DNA of 40,251 bases from Hungatella sp. Lineage in GTDB: Bacteria; Bacillota; Clostridia; Lachnospirales; Lachnospiraceae. How positions within the stretch are numbered: position 1 is the first letter of the stretch; every line of letters begins with the position of its first letter. Both the position numbers and the translations under genes were made by a program. The stretch is from NCBI GenBank assembly GCA_022792815.1, contig JAAWBS010000020.1:1-40251 (forward strand), written 5' to 3'. This document shows, in pieces, positions 1 through 6,768 of this stretch. The notes below the pieces were generated by a model, which saw nothing but the letters and a program-made list of their open reading frames with translations, was not told the origin of the DNA and did not search any database.

Positions 1-156
1 CAGCGTAATCCCCCGGATATCAATATCACTTCCTTCATAATTGGTTCCATAAGCATAACTCCCCCCAGGCCCCAGAACCATAATCCTCTTTCCAAGGCGC
101 CTGTTGGTCCGCAAAAAATGATACTCCTCAGATTGAATCAAGCTCCGAAAATCCAT
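1..156 (-). CDS. Nucleotidyltransferase-family protein, N-terminal part (cut by window edge)
   Basis: Only the first 52 codons lie in the window. The ATG at 156 has an AGGAGG site directly upstream. Residues 27-48 carry the glycine-rich nucleotidyltransferase core: a GPGGSYAYGT segment followed by SDIDIRG. In the Pol-beta-type nucleotidyltransferases the glycine loop binds the nucleotide and the Asp-X-Asp pair binds metal. This arrangement matches the large predicted nucleotidyltransferases of the YcgL type rather than MNT toxin-antitoxin proteins, but the rest of the protein is outside the window, so the substrate is open. A repeated sequence (family A) fills its leader just upstream of the ribosome-binding site. 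Confidence 0.8.
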   Translation of the reverse strand, partial: MDFRSLIQSEEYHFLRTNRRLGKRIMVLGPGGSYAYGTNYEGSDIDIRGITL

Positions 157-180
157 AATCCTCCTCTGCGATCCGAATCG

Positions 181-258
181 GCACGCGCCGCTTCGCGGCA
201 CCTGCCATGTCGGCGGAACCCATTTTAATTGGGAAACTTCGTTTCCCAAGGGTTCCTT
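181..258 (-). repeat. Intergenic repeat family A, copy 1
   Basis: Positions 200-238 match 5756-5794 at 33 of 39 bases in the same orientation. The copy contains two hairpins: 187-199 (GCCGC-TTC-GCGGC) and 229-249 (TTGGGAAAC-TTC-GTTTCCCAA, 9-bp perfect stem). It sits in the leader of the minus-strand nucleotidyltransferase gene, about 20 bases upstream of its AGGAGG. Copy 2 has the same placement relative to the DUF2164 gene. Confidence 0.75.
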
Positions 259-260
259 CT

Positions 261-614
261 CTAAAAAATTCCGGTTTGCCACCAGATTCGGGCTTGGAGG
301 AGGAGCATGACTAACAGACTCATGACAATCAACGTGTTGGCCGCATAGCGGAGTACGCTCAGAAAACGCATATTATAAATATGCTGCCTGGAAGCCATAA
401 GATCTGCCTCCATGTCCCCCTTGATATTGTATCGGTCCGTATCTGTATCCGCGTCCAGCTGCCGGATCCCTGCCTCCACCGTATAATAAATCTCCAGCTC
501 CTCCTGGCAGTCCTCACAGCTGTCAATATGCTCCAAAAATTCCTCCATAGTCTGAACATCCATGTCATGATGGATATAATCCATAACCAGGCTTTCTGCC
601 TCTTTACAAGTCAC
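261..614 (-). CDS. Zinc-finger anti-sigma-factor-like membrane protein
   Basis: 117 aa from a GTG at 614, with GGAGGGGAG about 5 bases upstream. The N-terminal domain is a putative zinc-finger (zf-HC2 type): His29, Cys33 and Cys36 form the HxxxCxxC core, preceded by the usual short acidic helix. A single hydrophobic segment at about residues 88-108 predicts membrane anchoring near the C-terminus. Proteins of this build normally hold an ECF sigma factor at the membrane until a signal arrives. No sigma factor gene is next to it: upstream is an ACT protein and downstream the nucleotidyltransferase. It may therefore act on a distant sigma factor or have another zinc-dependent role. The leader contains repeat family B. 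Confidence 0.75.
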   Translation of the reverse strand: MTCKEAESLVMDYIHHDMDVQTMEEFLEHIDSCEDCQEELEIYYTVEAGIRQLDADTDTDRYNIKGDMEADLMASRQHIYNMRFLSVLRYAANTLIVMSLLVMLLLQARIWWQTGIF

Positions 615-650
615 TTAGTCTCCCCTCCTCCCAGAGCGAACCTGAAGATT

Positions 651-716
651 CATTCCCGCCATCTGCACGCCCCACTTTGCGGAAACTTTGGTTCTTTTCA
701 GACACGCTCCAGGCCA
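651..716 (-). repeat. Intergenic repeat family B, copy 1
   Basis: Positions 651-691 match 11006-11046 at 34 of 41 bases. The adjoining 697-716, read on the minus strand as CTGGAGCGTGTCTGAA, matches 11136-11153 and 17173-17188. The copy lies in the 5' leader of the anti-sigma-like gene, between its candidate promoter and ribosome-binding site. Confidence 0.65.
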
Positions 717-730
717 TTTATCGTTTCTCT

Positions 731-759
731 ATCATACAACGAATCACTCTCACATGCAA
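731..759 (-). promoter_or_regulatory. Candidate sigma-A promoter of the anti-sigma-like gene
   Basis: On the minus strand, TTGCAT (754-759) and TATGAT (731-736) are separated by 17 bases. The -10 hexamer is 5/6 to consensus and the -35 is weak. It directs transcription toward the gene starting at 614. Confidence 0.4.
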
Positions 760-760
760 G

Positions 761-780
761 CAGGCCGTCAGAACGGCCTG
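761..780. other. Perfect 8-bp hairpin between two minus-strand genes
   Basis: CAGGCCGT-CAGA-ACGGCCTG is a perfect stem with a 4-base loop, 45 bases past the stop of the ACT-domain gene. There is no T-run on the minus strand after the stem, so it is not a typical Rho-independent terminator. It may slow or weakly terminate transcription, or protect the 3' end of the ACT mRNA. Confidence 0.5.
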
Positions 781-824
781 AAAACGCCGGCGGCCGGATC
801 CCATATCCCCACTCGCCAAAAGCC

Positions 825-1190
825 TCACATCACCTTATAACCAGAAAAAGCCAGAATCTCCAGCGCCCTTTCAAAATCCGCTTCCTTAGTCAAAATATAA
901 TCCGTGTTAAACGTAGATATGGCAAAGATTCCAATGCCTTGGTCTGCCAGCACTGTGGTGATCCTGGAGAGAACGCCGATTAAAGAAAAATCCAAAATTC
1001 CCTGAATCCGAAAACCCCTCCAGCCGTCATCGCGCTCCACTGTGTTTTGGGGGACGCGGTCTGTCAGACAGACCAGCGAAGATTCCTCATCGGTTTTTCC
1101 GATAAAACAAAACTCCGCCTGAAGATCGATCTGAGAATAATCCCTTACTTTGCATACAGAAAATCTGCCGTCCAACTTTTTGATTTCCAT
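825..1190 (-). CDS. ACT domain-containing protein
   Basis: 121 aa, ATG at 1190 preceded by GGGAGGGG. The C-terminal half (about 65-121) has the ACT pattern seen in stand-alone proteins related to the aspartate kinase regulatory region: a segment GVLSRITTVLADQGIGIFAI followed by STFNTDYILTKE and a final helix. Such proteins usually bind an amino acid. No catalytic domain is attached, so the likely role is amino-acid sensing or allosteric control of a partner; the partner is not visible here. The gene follows the uncharacterised gene 1209-1991 by 18 bases and is probably cotranscribed with it. Confidence 0.8.
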   Translation of the reverse strand: MEIKKLDGRFSVCKVRDYSQIDLQAEFCFIGKTDEESSLVCLTDRVPQNTVERDDGWRGFRIQGILDFSLIGVLSRITTVLADQGIGIFAISTFNTDYILTKEADFERALEILAFSGYKVM

Positions 1191-1208
1191 GGCCCCTCCC
1201 GGTTTGGC

Positions 1209-1991
1209 TCATCCGTCCACCTCAAAAGAAAACATCTCATATCCTGCCCTCAAATTATAGTCCACATTCCGAAACCGAATCTTTCTGGGACACCCCGGCT
1301 CCATAATCAGTTCATGGTGATTCTTTCCGTTCGTAAAGATCACCTCCCCCGCATAATCTCTGTCCCCACAGGTCAGGCGAAACCTTAAGACCGTGTTAAA
1401 ATCATCCCACATTCTGGTCTCTGACACCCGCTTGACCTCCTGGTTAAACTCCTCCAGATTCAATAATACAAGACAGGTATTCTCGTCTATCTTCATCTCC
1501 TCAGAACGAAACGCATCCAGACAATGGACGATTTTGTCAGGAATCTCAACTGTAAAAATCGTCTCAAAAGGAACTTGATCCCCATACTCTCTGCTCCACC
1601 CCACCACCGCCTTTCCGCTCCATCTGACGGTCAGCTTTCTGGTATCCGCCTCCAGGATCTCAATAGTCCCCTCCTCCACACTTTCATGCTCCTGGACATA
1701 GAAAAATCCCGCTTCTTCCCCATCCTCATTATATTCCTCAGTCCAGACAAATTTCTTTCCCTTTAATTCCGGAAAACTGCCGGTATGGGTGCAAAACCCG
1801 TTGTTGTGATACAGACGGACATACCTCATCTCATACTCCACAGACTCCTCCTCTGTCTTCGCCTCCACCTCCGGAAACAGAACAAGCTCCATATTCTCAT
1901 AATGGGCCCCGAGACAGCTTTCTGTGACTGTATAAAGAATATCCTTTAACCGAAATTCCCCCTCTGAAACCTCTGAGCGAAACAAATCCAT
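1209..1991 (-). CDS. Hypothetical protein, 260 aa
   Basis: I do not recognise the family. The ATG at 1991 has GGAGGAG at good spacing. The protein has no signal peptide or membrane segment. It is acidic and rich in beta-strand-like alternating hydrophobic stretches, with a conserved-looking Trp/Tyr-rich centre (SGKAVVGWSREYGDQVPF). It may have been formed by two similar beta-rich halves, each ending in an Arg-Phe-Arg strand, but this is speculative. It lies upstream of the ACT-domain gene in the same orientation, with a short gap suggesting one operon. Confidence 0.75.
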   Translation of the reverse strand: MDLFRSEVSEGEFRLKDILYTVTESCLGAHYENMELVLFPEVEAKTEEESVEYEMRYVRLYHNNGFCTHTGSFPELKGKKFVWTEEYNEDGEEAGFFYVQEHESVEEGTIEILEADTRKLTVRWSGKAVVGWSREYGDQVPFETIFTVEIPDKIVHCLDAFRSEEMKIDENTCLVLLNLEEFNQEVKRVSETRMWDDFNTVLRFRLTCGDRDYAGEVIFTNGKNHHELIMEPGCPRKIRFRNVDYNLRAGYEMFSFEVDG

Positions 1992-2037
1992 AAATGCTCC
2001 TCCATAAATGAAAACCGCGAAGCGACTTTAGGCTCCA

Positions 2038-2835
2038 CTACTGCAGCATCCCATAACTGCCCAGCTTCTCAAACCCTATCCCGCTGTATAGTTTCCCGGC
2101 CACAGGATTGCTGTAAAACAGGCACAGATATTTCTTCCCTCTCTCAAAACAGTCCCGACATAAGGTCCTGACCACCCCGGAAGCATAACCTTTTCCCCTG
2201 TATCCCAAGGCCGTGGCAACGCCTACAATCATGGCACTCTCCGAATTTTCCGCACTGGTAGAAGCCACTGACACCATGTGTCCGTCCAGAAAACCGCCTA
2301 CAGACACCTTGCTGCCCTTTGCCATCTCCTTTTCCATCTCCCGGATTTTTTCCATCCGCTCCTCTTTCTTATAAGTTTTGGCGAACTCTTCAATATTCGT
2401 CAGCAAGTCGATGGCCTCTGCCACGTCCTCCTTTTCCAGCCTGCGGATTACAAGACCTTCCGGCTGCTCTGTGCTGCCCTTCATCCGATCGCAGCGGCTC
2501 AGATCGGTAAACTCCAGATTCCACTGTGGAAATGCCGGGGCAATTTTTCTTAGCAGCACCGTCTTTCCGCTGATACAGTCGATCTCTCTCCCTCTGAAAA
2601 ACCCGGCTGCCTCCGCCGCGTTATAATCTTCATACTGACTGTACAGAATAAAAAACCGATTGAACCTCAAAATCAGAAAATCCCACCGGTTTCTCTCCTC
2701 GTGGAGATAAAAATTAATGGTCTCATTCTCCACTCCGAAATTCTCCAGATCCCCTATTAAAAACAAGTTCATCTCCGGTTCCTTTCTCACATAGCGAAGA
2801 ATCGCCTCCCTGTCCTGTTCGTGCAGCATACGCAT
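2038..2835 (-). CDS. GNAT family N-acetyltransferase (two-part, FR47-like)
   Basis: The C-terminal domain (about residues 125-265) carries the GNAT acetyl-CoA loop, seen as GVATALGYRGKGYASGVV followed by FYSNPVAGKLYSGIGFEKLG. The N-terminal part starts REAILRYVRKEPEMNLFLIGDLENFG, typical of Firmicute GNATs that have an extra N-terminal half. An ATG at 2886 gives 17 more residues, but that extension is unlike the family start. The ATG at 2835 has GGAAGGGAAG upstream and begins close to the conserved region, so I prefer it (265 aa); the choice is not certain. The substrate cannot be told from sequence. Confidence 0.85.
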   Translation of the reverse strand: MRMLHEQDREAILRYVRKEPEMNLFLIGDLENFGVENETINFYLHEERNRWDFLILRFNRFFILYSQYEDYNAAEAAGFFRGREIDCISGKTVLLRKIAPAFPQWNLEFTDLSRCDRMKGSTEQPEGLVIRRLEKEDVAEAIDLLTNIEEFAKTYKKEERMEKIREMEKEMAKGSKVSVGGFLDGHMVSVASTSAENSESAMIVGVATALGYRGKGYASGVVRTLCRDCFERGKKYLCLFYSNPVAGKLYSGIGFEKLGSYGMLQ

Positions 2836-2946
2836 ACAATCACTTCCCTTCCACGCGAAACCTATGTCTCCCACTTGTACCTCCATACTACCATAATCCC
2901 ACCCTTTTTACAAGTGAGAGGGTTCTGAACGACAAGCCCGCACAGT

Positions 2947-3588
2947 TCAATGCCAATTTCGATTTCTCACAGGCCCTCCATGGCCAAAATAGACCATCCT
3001 CTCCCCAAGAGCCCAGATTTTCTCCCCGCTCTCCCTCGATTTTCTCTCTTCCCCATAGATACAGGCTATTCCCGGAACCACCATGTTCATCAGCGCATCC
3101 CCCACAAGAACCGCCTCACCGTCTACGTCAAGGCCAATAGACCCATTGGTGTGTCCCGGCAGCTCCAGGACCCGGGCATTCACCCCAAACTCCTCCAGAC
3201 TGTCTCCCTCCCTCAGCCATACCTCCGGCACAAATGCCTCCAGCCTTTTCCTTTTCATTTTCGCCTTGGAAGCCGCCGCCAGCACCCTGCCAAACAATCC
3301 CCTGCCTGCCAAAGGCTGGGCAAACTGATTCCCTACAAGTTCCAAATCCCGCTCATTCATACCCACAGGAACTCCCAGCTGCCGCGACAGCCATGCCCCG
3401 TTCTGAATATGGTCAATATGCCCGTGAGTCAGCACAAGAAGCCTGACCTCCTGGCCCTGACAAGCCCTCAAGACCGTTTCCCTGTCACTCTCCTCCCCCG
3501 TATCCACCAGCACGGCGCCATGGTCCCCTGTCAAAAGATAACAATTCACCATGCCGCACACAATCCTCTTTACCCCTGTCACTCTCAC
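2947..3588 (-). CDS. MBL-fold metallo-hydrolase
   Basis: 213 aa from a GTG at 3588 with GGAGG upstream. The metallo-beta-lactamase fold motifs are all present: THGHIDH (about 54-60), ELPGHTNGSIG (about 142-152), the bridging Asp in LVGDAL, and a final YFGHGGP. These bind two metal ions in glyoxalase II-like hydrolases. The length and motif spacing suit a generic thioester or ester hydrolase rather than an antibiotic-degrading beta-lactamase. There is no signal peptide, so it is cytoplasmic. The gene is flanked by two GNAT genes on the same strand. Confidence 0.88.
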   Translation of the reverse strand: MRVTGVKRIVCGMVNCYLLTGDHGAVLVDTGEESDRETVLRACQGQEVRLLVLTHGHIDHIQNGAWLSRQLGVPVGMNERDLELVGNQFAQPLAGRGLFGRVLAAASKAKMKRKRLEAFVPEVWLREGDSLEEFGVNARVLELPGHTNGSIGLDVDGEAVLVGDALMNMVVPGIACIYGEERKSRESGEKIWALGERMVYFGHGGPVRNRNWH

Positions 3589-3663
3589 CTGTCCTCCTTG
3601 TCCCTGACAAAATCTTTCCCCCAGCTCCCGACGCCGACATATCTTCCCCTCACTTGAAATCCT

Positions 3664-4086
3664 TCATTTCCCTCCAAGCTCCTTTTGCAGAATAATCTCC
3701 AGCGGTTCTCCCGGCAGCAGCAGAGAACCGCAATCCACATACCCCATGTTCCTGTAAAAATGCTGGGCTTCCTCACTGGACAGCGTAGAAGTCAGCACCA
3801 TATCATGCTTCCTCCCTCTCATCTCCCCCTCCCAAAACTCAACCAGACGTCTCCCATACCCCTTTCTTCTCTCCCCCTCCAGAAAATAAACCATACTCAG
3901 GAAAGGAATCTGATCCCAGAACAGATGATACCGCAGCCAGCCCACAAACCTTTGCCCCACATACATGACCAGGACCCGTTTCTGAACAACGGCATTCCTA
4001 AGCTCCTCCTCTGAAATATGAGTGTCATACCTCCCCAGCAGCTCCAAATCCTCCCTCTGCCCATAGCGAATCACTCCATCAGCCAC
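3664..4086 (-). CDS. GNAT family N-acetyltransferase
   Basis: 140 aa from a GTG at 4086 preceded by GGAGGGTGAACG. The acetyl-CoA-binding loop reads MVYFLEGERRKGYGRRLVEFWE (about 66-87), followed by the C-terminal strand and the AQHFYRNMGYVDCG helix-strand, which is typical GNAT architecture. The protein is short and cytoplasmic. It is one of five GNAT genes on this strand in the first 20 kb; the acceptor substrate is unknown. Confidence 0.87.
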   Translation of the reverse strand: MADGVIRYGQREDLELLGRYDTHISEEELRNAVVQKRVLVMYVGQRFVGWLRYHLFWDQIPFLSMVYFLEGERRKGYGRRLVEFWEGEMRGRKHDMVLTSTLSSEEAQHFYRNMGYVDCGSLLLPGEPLEIILQKELGGK

Positions 4087-4182
4087 CGTTCACCCTCCAT
4101 TTCTCTTCCGTTTCTCCTGCTCTCCCTCATAAAACCCATTCAGGTAATTGCGGGGCTAAAGTCGTCTGCCTTGGCAAATCCC

Positions 4183-4710
4183 TCAACAGCCCTGTCCCAA
4201 TTCCACATCCACCTTATACTTTTTGTCAATCAAAATATAATTAACTCCGTATCTCCGGCACTGTTCCAGAATCCTCCCGTTCTCCCTCACTGCCAGTTCC
4301 ATGGTACACCACTCATCATCAATCCGTTTTTCTATGACGCAGGCAAATTTCTTAATGTCCCGAAAATGATTCCTGATGTAATCCTCACTCATGACGAGAC
4401 AATAATACCTGATTTCCCTTCTGTATTCCTCCTCAAACTCCCTGTCCCAGTCAAAAGGAATATAACATCCCTCCACAACGAGATTCTGCCTGTTCTCGAC
4501 AGCCGTTTTAATCATCTCCCTCACGACCGGCCACAGATAACCGGTCAGCGCCTCATCATCACTTTCAGGGGTAAGGTCTGTATAATGACTCCGAATCAGG
4601 CCCATCTTCAAATGGTCAATGGACAGATAGGGATAACCATACCTTTCAAGAAGCCTTTGAGCCAAGGCCGTCTTTCCGGTATGAGACGCGCCTCCAATCA
4701 GAACAACCAT
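4183..4710 (-). CDS. Small P-loop kinase-like protein
   Basis: 175 aa. The protein starts MVVLIGGASHTGKTALAQ, a Walker A motif at its very N-terminus as in adenylate, shikimate and 2-phosphoglycerate kinase-like enzymes. A Walker B-like segment (NLVVEGCYIPFDW) and a basic lid-like region follow. An open frame runs upstream to 4833, but the ATG at 4710 has GGAGG at 8-base spacing and removes an overlap with the neighbouring DUF5714 gene, so it is the better start. The probable activity is phosphorylation of a small metabolite. It is likely translated together with DUF5714, whose stop is 28 bases upstream. Confidence 0.82.
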   Translation of the reverse strand: MVVLIGGASHTGKTALAQRLLERYGYPYLSIDHLKMGLIRSHYTDLTPESDDEALTGYLWPVVREMIKTAVENRQNLVVEGCYIPFDWDREFEEEYRREIRYYCLVMSEDYIRNHFRDIKKFACVIEKRIDDEWCTMELAVRENGRILEQCRRYGVNYILIDKKYKVDVELGQGC

Positions 4711-4738
4711 TCCTCTTGCCTCCAGACATATTTCATAA

Positions 4739-5425
4739 TTAAACAGCTCCAAAAGGACACCGTTTTCCGATACACTGCTGATTCTGCCCCGCCCGGCTGC
4801 ACACAACCTGAGACCATTCCATCTCAATTCCAAAATGATCCCTCACAAAATCAACCGCCGCCAAAACCGACAGATAGGAATCTCTCTTACAGCACCGCGG
4901 CCCTCCGATCCTTCCGATCTCCCCCAGGGCCTTGGAGGTCATCAAATTAGAAAGACCGAAAGGCTCCTCTGTCAAAGGGGTGGACTTGGAAATAATGGAC
5001 ACAAAAATACCTGTACTGATTCCTGCCCCACAGGCGCCCCAAAATCCACACACTCCTCCGGGAACCTCCCGTCCCCTGCTCATCATTTCCGTCAGGGCCG
5101 GATACAGCTCCACCTCTCCCCCTGCGTTCCCGTAAGCCGTCAGAAGCGCCGCTCCCACCATAACATGATGTTCCGGCCCGTGCATGTGACAAAACTCCTC
5201 ATTCATCATCTTCTCAAGCAAAAAGACAGGGTCCCTGGAACTCTCCTTCAAGCACAAGCCCATGATCCCGTCCATGCCCTTCCTGTGGCACTCATCACAC
5301 ACGTAATGACCTTTCACACATCTGGCCCTGGTCATCTCCCTTTTATGGCACAAACAGCACTCCATAACCTCCCCGGTCTCAAGATACTCTAAAGGCTCCT
5401 TACAAATAATACACTCCTCACTCAC
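4739..5425 (-). CDS. DUF5714 family protein
   Basis: 228 aa from a GTG at 5425 with AGGAGG at 8-base spacing. The N-terminus has three Cys pairs (CIIC, CCLC and a CxxGHYVCDECH segment, residues 5-46), which looks like a zinc-ribbon. The rest carries the family hallmarks HGPEHHVMVGAALLTAY, VPGGVCGFWGACGAGISTGI, GGPRCCKRDS and a terminal CIGKRCP. The many conserved Cys and His residues suggest metal or iron-sulfur binding. The biochemical function is not established to my knowledge. It sits directly before the P-loop kinase gene. Confidence 0.85.
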   Translation of the reverse strand: MSEECIICKEPLEYLETGEVMECCLCHKREMTRARCVKGHYVCDECHRKGMDGIMGLCLKESSRDPVFLLEKMMNEEFCHMHGPEHHVMVGAALLTAYGNAGGEVELYPALTEMMSRGREVPGGVCGFWGACGAGISTGIFVSIISKSTPLTEEPFGLSNLMTSKALGEIGRIGGPRCCKRDSYLSVLAAVDFVRDHFGIEMEWSQVVCSRAGQNQQCIGKRCPFGAV

Positions 5426-5440
5426 TCTGAATCCCTCCTC

Positions 5441-5704
5441 TCAATCCTCATGCTTATAAAGCCCATAATAATCTGACTCCACATTCTCCATAGCCTGACC
5501 AAACCACCGTTTCGCGTCATCAAGAGCCCGGTTGTAAACAATAGGCGCCATTCTCTCCTCAAACAGCTCCAATAATTGAATCTGTTCAATCATCCCCAGC
5601 TCCTCCCCCCGCACGTCCAGATAAAATGCCGCCATCTCCTCCTTCAGCTTCTCCCTCTGAGACTCCGACAGCTTAATCTGAGAGAGACTTTCCCGTTTCC
5701 CCAT
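5441..5704 (-). CDS. DUF2164 family protein
   Basis: 87 aa starting MGKRESLSQIKLSE. The family pattern is clear: a REKLKEEMAAFYLDVRGEELG helix, then LLELFEERMAPIVYNRALDDAKRWF and a D-Y-GLYK end. The frame stays open to 5836, but that extension is a translation of repeat family A. The ATG at 5704 has AAGGAGG at 8-base spacing, whereas the alternative at 5710 would have only 2. The family is small, helical and of unknown function. It precedes the DUF5714 gene by 15 bases. Confidence 0.85.
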   Translation of the reverse strand: MGKRESLSQIKLSESQREKLKEEMAAFYLDVRGEELGMIEQIQLLELFEERMAPIVYNRALDDAKRWFGQAMENVESDYYGLYKHED

Positions 5705-5734
5705 AACCATTTCCTCCTTAACTATCATCTGAAT

Positions 5735-5816
5735 CAACGCGGACCCCTTTGCGGTTCCTGCCAGGTCGGCAAAACCCATTCCAATTGGGAAACTGGGTTG
5801 CCGGGGGGGCCTTCTA
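5735..5816 (-). repeat. Intergenic repeat family A, copy 2
   Basis: It matches copy 1 (181-258), with the best block at 5756-5794 (33/39 identical). On the minus strand it folds into a hairpin joining GGCAACCCA with TGGGTTTTGCC. As in copy 1, it lies directly upstream of a ribosome-binding site, here that of the DUF2164 gene. An open frame through it creates a false N-terminal extension of that protein. Confidence 0.75.
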
Positions 5817-5817
5817 T

Positions 5818-5850
5818 AAAATGAGGTAGCTGCCATTGTAGACAGCTACC
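5818..5850 (-). terminator. Terminator of the secreted-protein gene
   Basis: The perfect 8-bp stem GGTAGCTG (5825-5832) / CAGCTACC (5843-5850) is followed on the minus strand by TCATTTTATAG. It lies 47 bases after the stop of gene 5897-6505. The T-tract is imperfect. Confidence 0.6.
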
Positions 5851-5896
5851 CTTTCACTCTAAAGCAAACAATCTCATTCCATTTCCCGTCAAAGCT

Positions 5897-6505
5897 CTAC
5901 TTAATCGTCCCTACAATCCTCACAGTCCCGCCCTCTTTAAACATTCCGGAACAATTATACTGCCAAGTTCCCTTTTCCAGATGAATCTCCTTTGTCATGT
6001 CAGACGAACCGATTGTGATGCGCTGCTCCTTCCCGGTGGGGTCAAACAAAAACAGGTCAACCGCCCCGCCCTTGATATCTGAAGTCACACTTATAACTAA
6101 AATCTGATCACTCTCCGCCTGAAACGAACCGGATTCCGCGATATTCAGCTGATTCTCATGATTCGTCAAATCCATAACCACGTTCCCCTGAACAGTGCCG
6201 CCGTTCACGGCCTGGGAACCACCGCCCGGAATCAAATCCAAAATATTCTTCTCCCCATCATAAGAAACCCCATACCCCAGCTTCTCAAACACCTCATCTG
6301 CAGGCACGTACAAACCGGCAGTCTGCTCTCCTTCCATGGTAACGGAAACCAGAGGCCTCTCAAGTGACAGGGAAGTCCCCCTGAGAGTAATGGCCGTATT
6401 ACTCAAAACCGCAGACCGAATTCCTGTCGCGGCAAATGCCGTTGATATTCCCAAGGTTCCAACTATAACTCCCGCCACAAAACTCTTTCCATCAAATTTT
6501 TTCAT
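5897..6505 (-). CDS. Secreted protein with copper amine oxidase N-like domain
   Basis: 202 aa. MKKFDGKSFVAGVIVGTLG followed by ISTAFAA is a signal peptide, cleaved near residue 26. Residues 29-90 (SNTAITLRGTSLSLERPLVSV then GLYVPADEVFEKLGYGVSYD and NILDLIP) resemble the copper amine oxidase N-terminal-like domain often found on Firmicute secreted proteins; here it probably acts as a structural stalk, with no catalytic part. The C-terminal 100 residues are beta-rich and unrecognised. An upstream ATG at 6523 exists, but the one at 6505 has GGAGG at 9-base spacing and begins the signal peptide properly. A terminator follows. Confidence 0.78.
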   Translation of the reverse strand: MKKFDGKSFVAGVIVGTLGISTAFAATGIRSAVLSNTAITLRGTSLSLERPLVSVTMEGEQTAGLYVPADEVFEKLGYGVSYDGEKNILDLIPGGGSQAVNGGTVQGNVVMDLTNHENQLNIAESGSFQAESDQILVISVTSDIKGGAVDLFLFDPTGKEQRITIGSSDMTKEIHLEKGTWQYNCSGMFKEGGTVRIVGTIK

Positions 6506-6571
6506 CTCTTCATCCCTCCACATTCAGATCCAAGATGTATGCCATTTCCAATAATTTACTCTTTTATTGTA

Positions 6572-6736
6572 TCACAAGTAATGGTAGGGTTCAATTCCTT
6601 TTTCCTCAATGACCTGACAGCCGTGAAATGACAATATTTTCTTCTTATCCTCCCCCAGCCACTCCGCACGCTGTTTTGGAGGCAGACAGGGCACCTCCGC
6701 ATGTTCTGAAATAACCTCGCCGCTGTCAGTCAGCAT
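6572..6736 (-). CDS. Possible small protein or gene remnant, 54 aa
   Basis: An open frame of 54 codons beginning MLTDSGEVISEHAEVPCL and ending IEEKGIEPYHYL. Composition is protein-like (balanced charge, no low complexity), but there is no clear ribosome-binding site and I do not recognise it. It follows the methyltransferase stop (6769) by 32 bases in the same direction, so it could be a small cotranscribed gene or the tail of a decayed one. It otherwise would leave 6506-6768 empty. Confidence 0.3.
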   Translation of the reverse strand: MLTDSGEVISEHAEVPCLPPKQRAEWLGEDKKKILSFHGCQVIEEKGIEPYHYL

Positions 6737-6768
6737 CTTTTCCAGTCACATAGACGGCTGCCAACCTC

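Noticed and set aside
4711..4833. 41-residue N-terminal extension of the P-loop kinase
   Set aside because: It overlaps the DUF5714 gene and lacks a ribosome-binding site; Walker A belongs at the very N-terminus in this type of kinase.
5705..5836. N-terminal extension of the DUF2164 protein
   Set aside because: The extension is a translation of intergenic repeat family A and lies upstream of a well-placed ribosome-binding site.
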